Source: Fratercula arctica
Taxonomy: Eukaryota; Chordata; Aves; Charadriiformes; Alcidae
DNA length: 64,000 bases
Assembly: GCA_947846985.1 (NCBI GenBank)
Contig: CANTUZ010000027.1
Span: 3,413,152 to 3,477,151 of the forward strand
Direction of reading: 5' to 3'
The first letter of the stretch is position 1. Every line of letters starts with the position of its first letter. Positions 43,800 through 54,247 of the stretch are shown here, one piece after another. Below the pieces are notes generated by a model. That model was not told the origin of the DNA. It did not search any database and saw nothing but the letters and a program-made list of their open reading frames with translations. The position numbers and the translations under genes were made by a program.

Positions 43800-45150
43800 G
43801 CGGGGGGGACTGGTTCAGGGGGCCACTTGGGGGTCAGTCCGTGGGGCGCAGGGCCACTTATGGGTCAGTCTATGGGGCGCAGGGCCATTTGTGGGTCAGT
43901 CTATGAGGTATAGGGCCACTTATGGGTCAGTCTATGGGGCCCACAGGCGGCTGTGGGTCAGTCTATGGGGCGCGGGGCCACTTGTGGGTCAGTCTATGGG
44001 GCTCAGAGGCAGCTGTGGGTGAGTCTGTGGGGCGCGGGGCCACTTGTGGGTCAGTCTATGGGGCGGGGGGCCACTTGTGGGTCAGTCTGTGGGGCACGGG
44101 GTCACTTGTGGGTTAGTCTATGGGGCATGGGGCCACTTGTGGTGCAGACTATGGGGCCCACAGGCAGCTGTGGGTCAGTCTGTGGGGTGGGGGGCCACTT
44201 GTGGGTCAGTCTGTGGGGCTCAGAGGCAGCTGTGGGTGAGTCTATGGGGCGCGGGGCCACTTGTGGGTCAGTCTATGGGGCGCGGGGCCACTTGTGGGTC
44301 AGTCCACGAGGCCTATAAGCAGCTGTGGGTGAGTCTATGGGGCGCAGGGGCACTTGTGGGTCAGTCTGTGGGGCCCACAGGCAGCTGTGGGTGAGTCTAT
44401 GGGGTACGGGGCCACTTGTGGGTCAGTCTATGGGGCCCACAGGCAGCTGTGGGTGAGTCTATGGGGTACGGGGCCACTTGTGGGTCAGTCTATGGGGCTC
44501 AGAGGCAGCTGTGGGTGAGTCTATGGGGCGCGGGGCCACTTGTGGGTCAGTCTATGGGGCTCAGAGGCAGCTGTGGGTGAGTCTATGGGGTACGGGGCCA
44601 CTTGTGGGTCAGTCTATGGGGCTCAGAGGCAGCTGTGGGTGAGTCTATGGGGTACGGGGCCACTTGTGGGTCAGTCTATGGGGTGGGGGGCCACTTGTGG
44701 GTCAGTCTATGAGGCCTATAAGCAGCTGTGGGTGAGTCTATGGGGCGCGGGGCCACTTGTGGGTCAGTCTGGGGGGCCCACAGGCAGCTGTGGGTTAGTC
44801 TATGGGGCACGGGGCCACTTGTGGGTCAGTCTATGGGGCTCAGAGGCAGCTGTGGGTGAGTCTATGGGGTACGGGGCCACTTGTGGGTCAGTCTATGGGG
44901 TGGGGGGCCACTTGTGGGTCAGTCTGTGGGGTGCGGGGCCACTTGTGGGTCAGTCTATGGGGCGCGGGACCACTTGTGGGTCAGTCTATGAGGCCTATAA
45001 GCAGCTGTGGGTGAGTCTATGGGGCGCGGGGCCACTTGTGGGTCAGTCTATGGGGCTCAGAGGCAGCTGTGGGTGAGTCTATGGGGCGCGGGGCCCCTTG
45101 TGGGTCAGTCTATGGGGCGCGGGGCCACTTGTGGGTCAGGCTCGGTGGGT
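43800..45150. repeat. 30-bp GTGGGTCAGTCTATGGGGC minisatellite
   Basis: About 45 units of GTGGGTCAGTCTATGGGGCG followed by CGGGGCCACTT, alternating with CTCAGAGGCAGCTGTGGGTG and CCACAGGCAGCTGTGGG units. Larger blocks are duplicated. Confidence 0.95.
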
Positions 45151-45177
45151 CTCACCCCCCCCCCGTCCCCCCCCCAG

Positions 45178-45384
45178 TGCCTGAGCCCCAGCTGGGTGCC
45201 CCTGCGCTGCCTGGCCGGGGGCTGCGGGCGGCTGCTGCGGGGGCCCGAGGGCTGCCCCCCCCCCTGCGCCGCCGCGCCCCACTGCGCCCACTGCCTGCGC
45301 CTGCCCCACTGCGGCTGGTGCGCCGGCCCGGCACCAACGGCGGCGGGCGCTGCATGGAGGGGGGGCTGCACGGCCCCCGCCAGG
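45178..45384 (+). CDS. MEGF8: MEGF8 exon: PSI-type module, one base missing
   Basis: Acceptor CCCCCCCAG, donor CCAGG|GTACGG. It reads C-L-S-P-S-W-V-P-L-R-C-L-A-G-G-C-G-R-L-L-R, then C-A-H-C-L-R-L-P-H-C-G-W-C-A-G. From about 45330 the protein continues one frame over as G-G-G-R-C-M-E-G-G-L-H-G-P-R-Q-G. The exon is 207 bases and the phases need 208, so one base, probably a G after CCGG, is missing. The C-G-W-C core and C-M-E-G-G-L are recognised MEGF8 elements. Confidence 0.93.
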
Positions 45385-46930
45385 GTACGGCACGGCCTGG
45401 GGGGGGCTGGGGGGGGGGGGGTTGGGGGGTTAGGGGGGCTGGGGGGATCTGTGGGTGGGTTATGGGGGCTGGGGGGGGGTTGGGGGGGTTGGGGGGTGGG
45501 TTCAAGGGGGGTTAGGGGGGGCTGGGGGGGGTTATGGGGGGGGGTTATGGGGGGCTGGGGGGAGCTATGGGGGGGTTATGGGGGGCTGGGGGGGGGGTTT
45601 GGGGGGGTTGGGGGGTGGGTTCTAGGGGGGTTAGGGGGGGCTGGGGGGGGTTATGGGGGGGGTTATGGGGGGCTGGGGGGGGGGTTGGGGGGGTTGGGGG
45701 TGTGGGTTCCGGGGGGTTAGGGGGACTGGGGGGAGCTATGGGGGGGGTTATGGGGGGAATTATGGGGGGCTGGGGGGGGGGTTGTGGGGGTTATGGGGGG
45801 GGTTCTAGGGGGGTATGGGGAATTACGGGGGGCTGGGGGATCTATGGGGTGGGCTATGGGGGGGGTTATGGGGGGCTGGGGGGAGCTATGGAGTGGGTTA
45901 TGGGGGGGCTGGGGGGATCTATGGGGTGGGTTATGGGGGGGGTTATGGGGGGCTGGGGGGAGCTATGGGGTGGGTTATGGGGGGCTGGGGGATCTATGGG
46001 GTGGGTTATGGGGGGGTTATACGGGGGTAGGGTTGCTGGGGGGGTTGGGGGGTGGTTACAGGGGGGTTTGGGGGGGCTGGGGGGGGATATGGGGGGGTTA
46101 TGGGGGTATGGGGATTATGGGGGGCTGGGGATCTATGGGGGGCTATAGGGGGGTTATGGGGGGTGGGGGTTCTATGGGGGGGTTTAGGGGGGGTGGTGGG
46201 GAGCTATGGGGGGGGTTATAGGGGGTGGGAATTATGGGGGGTGGGGGTCATGGGGGGATCTATGGGGGGGGTTAGGGTGGGGGGGGGTTCCAGGGGGTTG
46301 GGGGGCTGGGGGATCTATGGGGGGGTTATGGGGGGAATTAGGGGGGGCTGGGGGGGGTATGGGGTGGGGTACAGGGGGGTTGGGGGGGGTTATGGGGGGC
46401 TGGGGGGGGTTAGGGAGTGGTTGGGGGGGGTGGTCCGGGGGGGTTATGGGGGGGGGGTATGGGGAGCTAATGGGGGGGTTATGGGGGGGGGTTATGGGGG
46501 GCTGGGGGATCTATGGGGGGGTTCCAGGGGGGTTATGGGGGGCTGGGGGGGGTATGGGGGGTTATGGGGAATGATGGGGGGCTGGGGGATCTATGGGGTG
46601 GGTTATGGGGGGGTTATGGGGTGGTTGGGGGGATCTATGGGGTGGGTTCCAAGGGGGTTATGGGGGGGGTCATGGGGGGACCTGGGGGGGGGCGGGGGGG
46701 GGTTATGGGGTGGTTGGGGGGGTTCCAGGGGGGTTATGGGGGGCTGGGGGGAGTTGGGGGGATCTATGGGGTGGGTTAGGGGGTGGTTATGGGGGGCTGG
46801 GGGATCTATGGGGTGGGGTACAGGGGGTTGGGGGGGGGGTTATGGGGAGCTATGGGGTGGTTGGGGGGATCTATGGGGGGGCTCCAGGGGGGCTGTGGGG
46901 CGCCGTGGGGCGCGCGGGTGGCCCTGGGGC
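45385..46930. repeat. GGGCTGGGGGATCTATGGGGTGGGTTATGG minisatellite
   Basis: Units of GGGGTTATGGGGGGCTGGGG and GATCTATGGGGTGGGTTATG fill the intron up to the last MEGF8 exon. Coding strand G-rich. Confidence 0.94.
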
Positions 46931-46948
46931 AGCCCCCCGTCCCCGCAG

Positions 46949-47111
46949 GCGTGGGGCAGACGTGTGGGGCCGAGGGGCTCTGGGCCTTCCTGAGCTGCCC
47001 CCCCGAGGACGAGTGCGCCAACGGGCACCACCGCTGCGACGGCAGCCAGCACTGCCAGGACCTGCCCCACGGCTACCGCTGCGCCTGCCGCCGCGGCTAC
47101 CGGCCCCACAA
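46949..47111 (+). CDS. MEGF8: MEGF8 exon: calcium-binding EGF, last exon found
   Basis: Acceptor CCCCGCAG, donor CACAA|GTGAGT; 163 bases, two in and two out. It reads V-G-Q-T-C-G-A-E-G-L-W-A-F-L-S-C-P, then E-D-E-C-A-N-G-H-H-R-C-D-G-S-Q-H-C-Q and C-R-R-G-Y-R-P-H-K. E-D-E-C-A-N opens a calcium-binding EGF domain. The domain is not complete here; its last cysteines belong to the next exon, which I cannot find anywhere downstream. The exon end P-H-K with donor is copied tens of times in the array that follows. Confidence 0.94.
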
Positions 47112-49105
47112 GTGAGTCAGGGGGGGCTGCCGGCCCCACAAGTGAGTCCGGGGGGGGCTACAAGGGGCTGCCGGCCCCACAAGTGAGTCGGGGGGGGCTA
47201 CAACTGGCCCCACAAGTAAGTCCGGGGGGGGGGTATGAGGGGCTGCCGGCCCCACAAGTGAGTCCAGGGGGAGGCTACAAGGGGCTGCCAGCCCCACAAG
47301 TGAGTCCGGGGGGGGGGCATGAGGGGCTACCAGCCCCACAAGTGAGTCCTGGGGGGGCTACAAGTGGCCCCACAAGTGGGTCGGGGGGGCTACAAGGGGC
47401 TGCCGGCCCCACAAGTGAGTCAGGGGGGGCTGCCGGCCCCATAAGTGAGTCGGGGGGGGGCTACAACTGGCCCCACAAGTGAGTCCGGGGGGGGCATGAG
47501 GGGCTGCCAGCCCCACAAGTGAGTCAGGGGGGGCTACAAGGGGCTGCCGGCCCCACAAGTGAGTCAGGGGGGGCTGCCGGCCCCATAAGTGAGTCTGGGG
47601 GGGACTACAAGGGGCTGCCGGCCCCACAAGTGAGTCGGGGGGGGCTACAACTGGCCCCACAAGTGAGTCCGGGGGGGGGCATGAGGGGCTGCCGGCCCCA
47701 CAAGTGAGTCGGGGGGAGGCTACAAGGGGTTGCTGGCCCCATAAGTGAATCCAGGGGGGGTTACAAGGGGCTGCCGGCCCCACAAGTGAGTTGGGGGGGG
47801 GGCTACAACTGGCCCCACAAGTGAGTCGGGGGGGGGCATGAGGGGCTGCCGGCCCCACAAGTGAGTCTGGGGGGGGCTACAAGGGGCTGCCGGCCCCACA
47901 AGTGAGTCCGGGGGGGGCATGAGGGGCTGCCGGCCCCACAAGTGAGTCGGGGGGGGCTGCCGGCCCCACAAGTGAGTCTGGGGGGGGCTACAAGGGGCTA
48001 CCGGCCCCACAAGTGAGTCAGGGGGGGCTGCCGGCCCCACAAGTGAGTCCGGGGGGGGGCATGAGGGGCTGCCGGCCCCACAAGTGAGTCCGGGGGGGGC
48101 TACAAGGGGCTGCCGGCCCCACACAGTGTGGTCGAGGGGGGGCTACAAACTGGCCCCACAAGTATAGTCCGGGGGGGGTTACCCCGTCAACTGGCCTCCC
48201 TCCCTTCCTACGACCGGTGCTGCACTGGCTCCACAAAGGTCGAGTACCAGGGGGAGGCTACCGGCCCACCACAAGTGGAGGTCCAGGGGACGCTACAAGG
48301 GCGCTGCCGCGCTTCTCCCCACACAGTGTGCGTTCTGGTGGGGCCCGGGCATGAGGGCGCTACCAGACCCCACAAGTGAGTTTCGGGGGGGGCATGAGGG
48401 GCATCGCGCGGCTGGCCCACAAGTGAGTCCGGGGGGGGGCATGAGCGGCTAGGCCGGCCCACAAGTGGAGTCAGGCAGGGGGCTGCCGAGCCCCACTAAC
48501 TGTGAGTCCCGGGGGGGGCAGCTTGAGGGGCTGCCGGCCCACAAGTGAGTCCTGGGGGGGCGCTACAAGGGGCTGCCGGCCCCCCACAAGTGAGTCCGGG
48601 GGGGGCTGCCGGCCCCACAACGGTCGAGTCGGGGGGGGGGCTACAACTGGGCCCCACAACGTGGAGTTCCGGGGCAGGAGACTAAAGGAGGGCTGCCGGC
48701 CCCCCAAGTGGCAGTCTGGCGGGGGGCTACAACGGGGCCATGCCAGACCCCAATAAGTATAGGTCCCGGGGGGAGGCTTACAAGGGGGCTGTCCGCCCCA
48801 CAAGTGAGTCCCTCGTGGGGCCGGCTAACAACTGGCCCCCACCAAGTGAGTCCGGGGGGGGGCATCGAGGGGGCTACGGACCCACAAGTGGAGGCGGGGG
48901 GAGGCTACAAGGGGTTGCTGCCCCATACACGTGAATTCCCGGGGGGGGTACAAGGGGGCTGCCGGACCCCACAAGTGAGTTGGGGGGAGGGGCTTACAAC
49001 GGCCCCACAAGTGCGGTCCCGTGGGGGCTTACAAGGGGGTTGCCGGACCCATAAGTGAATCCAGGGGGGGCTACAAGGGGCTGCCGGCCCCACAAGTGGG
49101 TCGGG
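47112..49105. repeat. Array of exon-end copies (RPHK plus donor), partly error-rich
   Basis: Units of 27-45 bases: GGCTGCCGGCCCCACAAGTG followed by AGTCCGGGGGGGGC, with optional CATGAGGGG or CTACAAGGGG. The core CGGCCCCACAA|GTGAGT is the end and donor of the exon at 46949. About 45-50 copies. From about 48120 to 49060 the units carry frequent small insertions and substitutions unlike the clean units on either side. Confidence 0.95.
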
Positions 49106-49129
49106 GGGGGGGGGGGGCGGGGGGGTGAT

Positions 49130-50065
49130 TGGCACCTCCTGCGCCCCACAGACCCCCCATAGCCCCCCCGGGTGCCCCATAACCTCCCCATAGCCCCCCC
49201 CCGAGCACCCCATAGCTGCCCCATAGCCCCCCCGTAGCCCCCCCCCAAACTCCCCCATAGCTGCCCCCAAACACCCCATAGCGCCCCCTGAGCACCCCAT
49301 AACGCCCCCAAATGCCCCATAGCTGCCCCATAGCCCCCCCATAGCCCCCCCCAAATGCCCCATAGCCCCCCCTGACCACCCCATAGCCCCCCATAGCTGC
49401 CCCATAGCCCCCCCCAAGCACCCCATAGCCCCCCCAAACGCCCCATAGCTGCCCCATAGCCACCCCATAGCCCCTCCCCAAACGCCCCATAGCCGCCCTG
49501 TAGCCCCCCCAAGCACCCTATAGCCCCCCCCAAACGCCCCATAGCCGCCCCATAGCCCCCCCCCAAACACCCCATAGCCCACCCCGAGTATCCCATAGCC
49601 CCCTTGTAGCCTCCCGAAATGCCCCATAGCCCCCCCGTAGCCCCCCCAAAAGCCCCATAGCCCCCCCTGACCACCCCATAGCCCCCCCCAACGCCCCATA
49701 GCCCCCCCTGACCACCCCATAGCCCCCCCATAGCCCCCCCCAAATGCCCCATAAGCCCCCCCCAAACGCCCCATAGCCCCCCCTGACCACCCCATAGCCC
49801 CCCCATAGCCCCCCCCAAATGCCCCATAGCCCCCCCCATAGCCCCCCCGACCACCCCTTAGCCCCCCCCAAACACCACATAGCCCCCCATAGCTGCCCTA
49901 TAGCCCCCCCAAGCACCCCATAGCTCCCCCTGACCACCCCATAGCCCCCCCAAGCACCCCATAGCCCCCCCCAAACGCCCCATAGCCCCCCCTGAGCACC
50001 CCATAGCCGCCCCATAGCCCCCCCCAAACGCCCCATAGCCCCCCCATAGCACCCCATAATCCACC
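49130..50065. repeat. CCCCATAGCCCCCCCAAACG minisatellite
   Basis: Units of 15-30 bases: GCCCCATAGCCCCCCCCAAA, CGCCCCATAGCTGCCCCATA, CCCCCTGACCACCCCATAG. On the minus strand this is a G-rich array and could be part of a FLNC intron or of MEGF8 flank. Confidence 0.94.
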
Positions 50066-50074
50066 CCCCAGCCC

Positions 50075-51075
50075 CCCGTTTATAGCCTCACCCAGCCCCC
50101 CATAGCACCCATAACCCCAATAGCACCCATACGCCCCCTGCCCCCCATAGCACCCATAACCCCCATACCCCCCCACAGCACCCATAATCCACCCCCCCAG
50201 CCCCCCATAGCCCCCCAGCCCCCCATAGCACCCATAACCCCAATAGCACCCATACGCCCCCTGCCCCCCATAGCACCCATAGCCCCCATAACCCCCCATA
50301 GCACCCATAATCCACCCCCCCCAGCCCCCCATACCCCCCCTGCCCCCCATAGCACCCATAACCCCCATACCCCCCCCATAGCACCCATAATCCACCCCCC
50401 AGCCCCCCATACCCCCCCCACCCCCCCCATAGCACCCATAACCCCAATAGCACCCATACGCCCCCTGCCCCCCATAGCACCCATAACCCCCATACCCCCC
50501 CATAGCACCCATAATCCACCCCCCCAGTCCCCCATAGCCCCCCAGCCCCCCATAGCACCCATACCCCCCCATAGCACCCATAACCCCCATACCCCCCAAT
50601 AGCACCCATAATCCACCCCCCCAGCCCCCCATACCCCCCCCTGCCCCCCCTAGCACCCATAACCCCCCATAGCACCCATAATCCACCCCCCCAGCCTCCC
50701 ATACCCCCCCCACCCCCCATAGCACCCATAACCCCAATAGCACCCATACGCCCCCTGCCCCCCATAGCACCTATAATCCACCCCCCCAGCCCCCCATAGC
50801 CCCCCAGCCCCCCATAGCACCCATACCCCCCATAGCACCCATAGCCCCCATAACCCCCCCATAGCACCCATAATCCATCCCCCCTGCCCCCCATAGCCCC
50901 CCAGCCCCCCATAGCACCCATACCCCCCATAGCACCCATAACCCCCATAACCCCCCATAGCACCTATAATCCACCCCCCCAGCCCCCCATAGCCCCCCAG
51001 CCCCCCATAGCACCCATACCCTCTCATACCCCCCCCACACCCCCCTATAGCACCCATAACCCCCCCTGCCCCCCA
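50075..51075. repeat. CCCCATAGCACCCATAATCC minisatellite
   Basis: Higher-order units of about 60-120 bases made of CCCATAGCACCCATAACCCC, AATAGCACCCATACGCCCCC and ATAATCCACCCCCCCAGCCC. It runs up to the FLNC donor at 51102. No filamin exon is visible on the minus strand here. Confidence 0.95.
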
Positions 51076-51102
51076 TCTCCCCCCCCCCCCCCCCAGGCTC
51101 AC

Positions 51103-51372
51103 CTGGCACCCCGGCCACGCCGCGCTGGAGGCCGGTGCCCCCCGCCCGCACCTTGTGGGCCCCCCCTTCGCCCAAAGGCCCCACGGTGAACTGGAAGGGG
51201 CTGCCCGGCACGTGCTGCCCCCGGTACTTGACGCTGACGGTGTGGGGGCCCATCTCCTGGGGCACGAAGCGCACGCTGTACACCCCCGCGCCCCCCGCCA
51301 CCACCTCCGCCTCGAAGCGCTGCCCCGAGGGGCTCAGCACCTGCGCCGCCAGCTCCTGCGCCGCCGCCTCGC
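51103..51372 (-). CDS. FLNC: FLNC exon: Ig-like repeat after the insertion, last FLNC exon found
   Basis: Minus-strand acceptor TGCCCGCAG, donor TGCCAG|GTGAGC; 270 bases, phase 1-1. It reads [48 protein letters not shown] and [15 protein letters not shown]-x-E-x-G-x-H and V-P-G-S-P-F are filamin repeat signatures, and [15 protein letters not shown] is shared by filamin paralogues at this junction. The next FLNC exon should lie below 51,100 but only repeats are found there. Confidence 0.96.
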
Positions 51373-51469
51373 CTGCGGGCAACCGCGGCACCCGTCAGCC
51401 CTCGGCCACCCATCCTGCCCACCCCACCCCCCCCCCCCCAACAACCCCGGCCCCGGCCCCGGCAGCGGA

Positions 51470-52770
51470 TACGGGGTGCCCCGGTACCCTGGCAGCAGGG
51501 CATCCCATCATCCCATTACCATGGCAACGTGGCACCCCAGCACCCATCACCCCGGCATCAGGGCACCCCATCATCCCATCACCATGGCAACGTGGCACCC
51601 TGGCACCCATCACCCCGGCATCAGGGCACCAGGGCACCCCATCACCCCGTCACCATGACAACATGGCACCCCAGCACCCATCACCCCGGCAGCAGGGCAT
51701 CCCATCATCCCATCACCATGGCAACATGGCACCCCAGCACCCATCACCCCGGCAGCAGGGCATCCCATCATCCCGTCACCATGGCAACACGGCACCCCCA
51801 GTACCCATCATCGGGGCATCCCGGCACCCATCACCCCGGCATCAGGGCACCCCATCACCCCGTCACCATGACAACATGGCACCCTGGCACCCATCACCCC
51901 GGCATCGGGGCATCCCGGCACCCATCACCCCGGCATCAGGGGACTGGGGCACCCCATCACCCTGTCACCATGGCAACATGGCACCCCGGCACCCATCACC
52001 CCGGCATCAGGGCACCGGGGCACCCCATCATCCCGTCACCATGGCAACGTGGCACCATGGCAGCCCATCACCATGGCACCCTGTCACCTTGTCACCCTGT
52101 CACCATGACACCATGACACCATGGCACCCAGCACCAGGGCACCTTGTCACCTTGTCCCCGTAGCACCCTGTCACTCCATCAACATGGCACCCTGTCACCC
52201 TGTCACCATGGCATCCCATCACCCTGTCACTCTGTCACCCTGTCACCCCCATCCCCATGACACCCTGCCACCATGACGCCCTGTCACCATGACACCATGG
52301 TACCCCAGCACCAGGGCACCTTGTCACCCTGTCACCATGGCAGCCCATCACCCCAGCACCATGTCACCCTGTCACCCTGCCACCACGGCACCAGGGCACC
52401 CTGTCACCCTGTCACCCTCTCACCACGGCAGCCCATCACCCCAGCACTATGTCACCCTGTCACCTTGCCACCATGACACCCTGGCACCATGACACCCAGC
52501 ACCAGGGCACATTGTCACCCTGGCACCATGGCAGCCCATCACCCTGTCACTCTGTCACTCTGTCACCATGACACTATGGCACCCTGTCACCATGGCACCC
52601 AGCACCAGGGCACCTTGTCACCCTGTCACCGTGGCACCTTGTCACCCTGTCACCCCCATCCCCATGTCACCCCAGCACCCTGTCACCCTGTCACCCTGGC
52701 ACCATGGCACCCTGTCACCACGACAGCCCGTCACCCCATCCCCATGTCACCTTGTCACCATGTCACCCCC
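51470..52770. repeat. ATCACCATGGCAACATGGCACCCC minisatellite
   Basis: Left part: units of 70-80 bases (CATCACCATGGCAACATGGC, ACCCCAGCACCCATCACCCC, GGCATCAGGGCACCCC). Right part from 52070: shorter CACCCTGTCACCATGGCACC units. Inside the FLNC intron 51373-54247. Confidence 0.94.
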
Positions 52771-53034
52771 CGCCGCTCCCCCCCCAAACCCCGCGGGGCG
52801 CAGGGACACGCGTGCGCTCACGAGAGCACGGCCCCCGGCGGCACACACACCCCCCCCCCCCCGCTCGTGCACACTCGTGCAAAGGCCCAGCGCAGTGTCC
52901 CCGTGTGTGTCCCCCCCATGTCCCCCCAGACTCGGGCCCGCGCACGCTCTTGTGAGCACAGCGTGCGAAGGCGGCCGGGGGGGCTCCGGGGACACGGGCT
53001 CGTGCGAGGGGGACGTGCGGGTCCCTGGTGAGCG

Positions 53035-53078
<44 letters not shown>

Positions 53079-53130
53079 TGCGAGCACACCCACAGGTGCA
53101 CGCTTGTGCGCGAGCTCACGGCCCTCGTGC
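52771..53130. other. Non-tandem intron stretch with a C homopolymer
   Basis: GC-rich intron sequence of FLNC with CTCGTGCACACTCGTGC and a run of C at 53033-53077 of about 45 bases. No exon, RNA gene or regulatory motif that I can support. Confidence 0.7.
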
Positions 53131-54165
53131 GAGCGCAGCCCCGGCGCACCCCCAGCCCTGGTGTGCTCACACCCCCCCGTGCAAACACCCCCAGCCCTGG
53201 TGTGCTCACACCCCCCTGTGCAAATGCCCCCAGCTCTTGTGCATCCCCAGTCCTCGTGCAAATGACCCAACCCTCGTGCACTCACACCCCCCCGTGCAAG
53301 TGTCCCCAGCCCTCGTGTGCTCACACCCCCCCATGCAAACGCCCCCAGCCCTCGTGCACTCACACCCCCCCGTGCAAACACCCCAGGTCCCCGTGCAAAT
53401 GCCCCAGCCCCTGTGCACCCCAGCCCTCGTGCAAATGCCCCCAGCCCTGGTGACCCCAACCCTTGTGCACTCACCCCCTGTGCAAATGCCCCCAGCTCTT
53501 GTGCATCCCCAGCCCTCGTGCAAACGCCCCCAACCCTCGTGCACTCACACCCCCCTGTGCAAGCGCCCCCAGTCCCGTGCAAATGCCCCAGCCCTCGTGC
53601 AAACGCCCCCAGCCCTGGTAACCCCAACCCTCGTGCACTCACCACCCCATGCAAACGCCCCAGCCCTCGTGCACCCCAGCCCTCGTGCATCCCCAGCCCC
53701 CGTTCAAATGCCCCCAGCCCTCGTGCACTCACACCCTCCGTGCAAACGCCCCCAGCTCTTGTGCATCCCCAGCCCTTGTGCAAGCGCCCCCAGCCCTCGT
53801 GCACTCACACCCCCCCGTGCAAGTGTCCCCAGCCCTCGTGTGCTCGCACCCCCCTGTGCAAATGCCCCAGCCCTGCACCCCCCTCGTGCAATGCACCCCA
53901 GCCCTTGTGCAAATGACCCCAACCCTTGTGCACTCACCCCCCCCGTGCAAACACCCACAGCCCTCGTGCACCCCAGCCCTCGTGCAAACGCCCCCAGCCC
54001 TCGTGCACTCACCCCCCCCGTGCAAACGCCCCCAGCTCTTGTGCATCCCCAGCCCTTGTGCAAACGTCCCCAGCCCTCGTGCACCCCAGCCCTCGTGCAA
54101 ACGCCCCCAACCCTCGTGCACTCACCCCCCCCCCCCTCCCCGTGCAAGCCCCCCCGTCCCTGCTG
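53131..54165. repeat. CCCCCAGCCCTCGTGCACTCAC minisatellite
   Basis: About 40 units of 24-40 bases: GCCCCCAGCCCTCGTGCACT, CACACCCCCCCGTGCAAACG, AGCTCTTGTGCATCCCCAGC. In the same FLNC intron. Confidence 0.95.
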
Positions 54166-54247
54166 CACCCCCATCCCTGGTGGCCCACCCCCCCCGCCCC
54201 CGCCCCCGCCCCAGCCCCGCGCGGGCGCCCCCCCGGGGGCCACGCAC

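Larger units (their letters stand above)
341..47111 (+). other. MEGF8: MEGF8 gene, internal portion (gene span)
   Basis: Twenty exons plus one candidate exon tail, all on the plus strand. Their intron phases chain from one exon to the next except where a one-base homopolymer error intervenes. Translated in order they give PSI, PSI, calcium-binding EGF, EGF, laminin-EGF, CUB, EGF, kelch block, several PSI-like modules and calcium-binding EGF. That is the order of the middle and late extracellular region of vertebrate MEGF8. MEGF8 is a single-pass membrane protein known to act with the MOSMO and MGRN1 ubiquitin ligase system in attenuating Hedgehog signalling and in left-right patterning; this is family knowledge, not read here. 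No start codon exon, signal peptide, transmembrane segment or stop codon is present. Coding sequence is about 3.6 kb of 47 kb; introns are nearly pure minisatellite. Confidence 0.93.

Noticed and set aside
10090..45384. MEGF8 as a pseudogene, because several exons are out of frame
   Set aside because: All splice sites, cysteines and domain residues are preserved, indels are single bases mostly in homopolymer runs, and one is contradicted by dozens of tandem copies. Sequence error is the better explanation.
49130..51075. Hidden FLNC or MEGF8 terminal exons in the 2-kb C-rich region
   Set aside because: Neither strand shows filamin motifs (V-P-G-S-P-F) nor EGF cysteine patterns; all frames are translations of CCCCATAG repeats.
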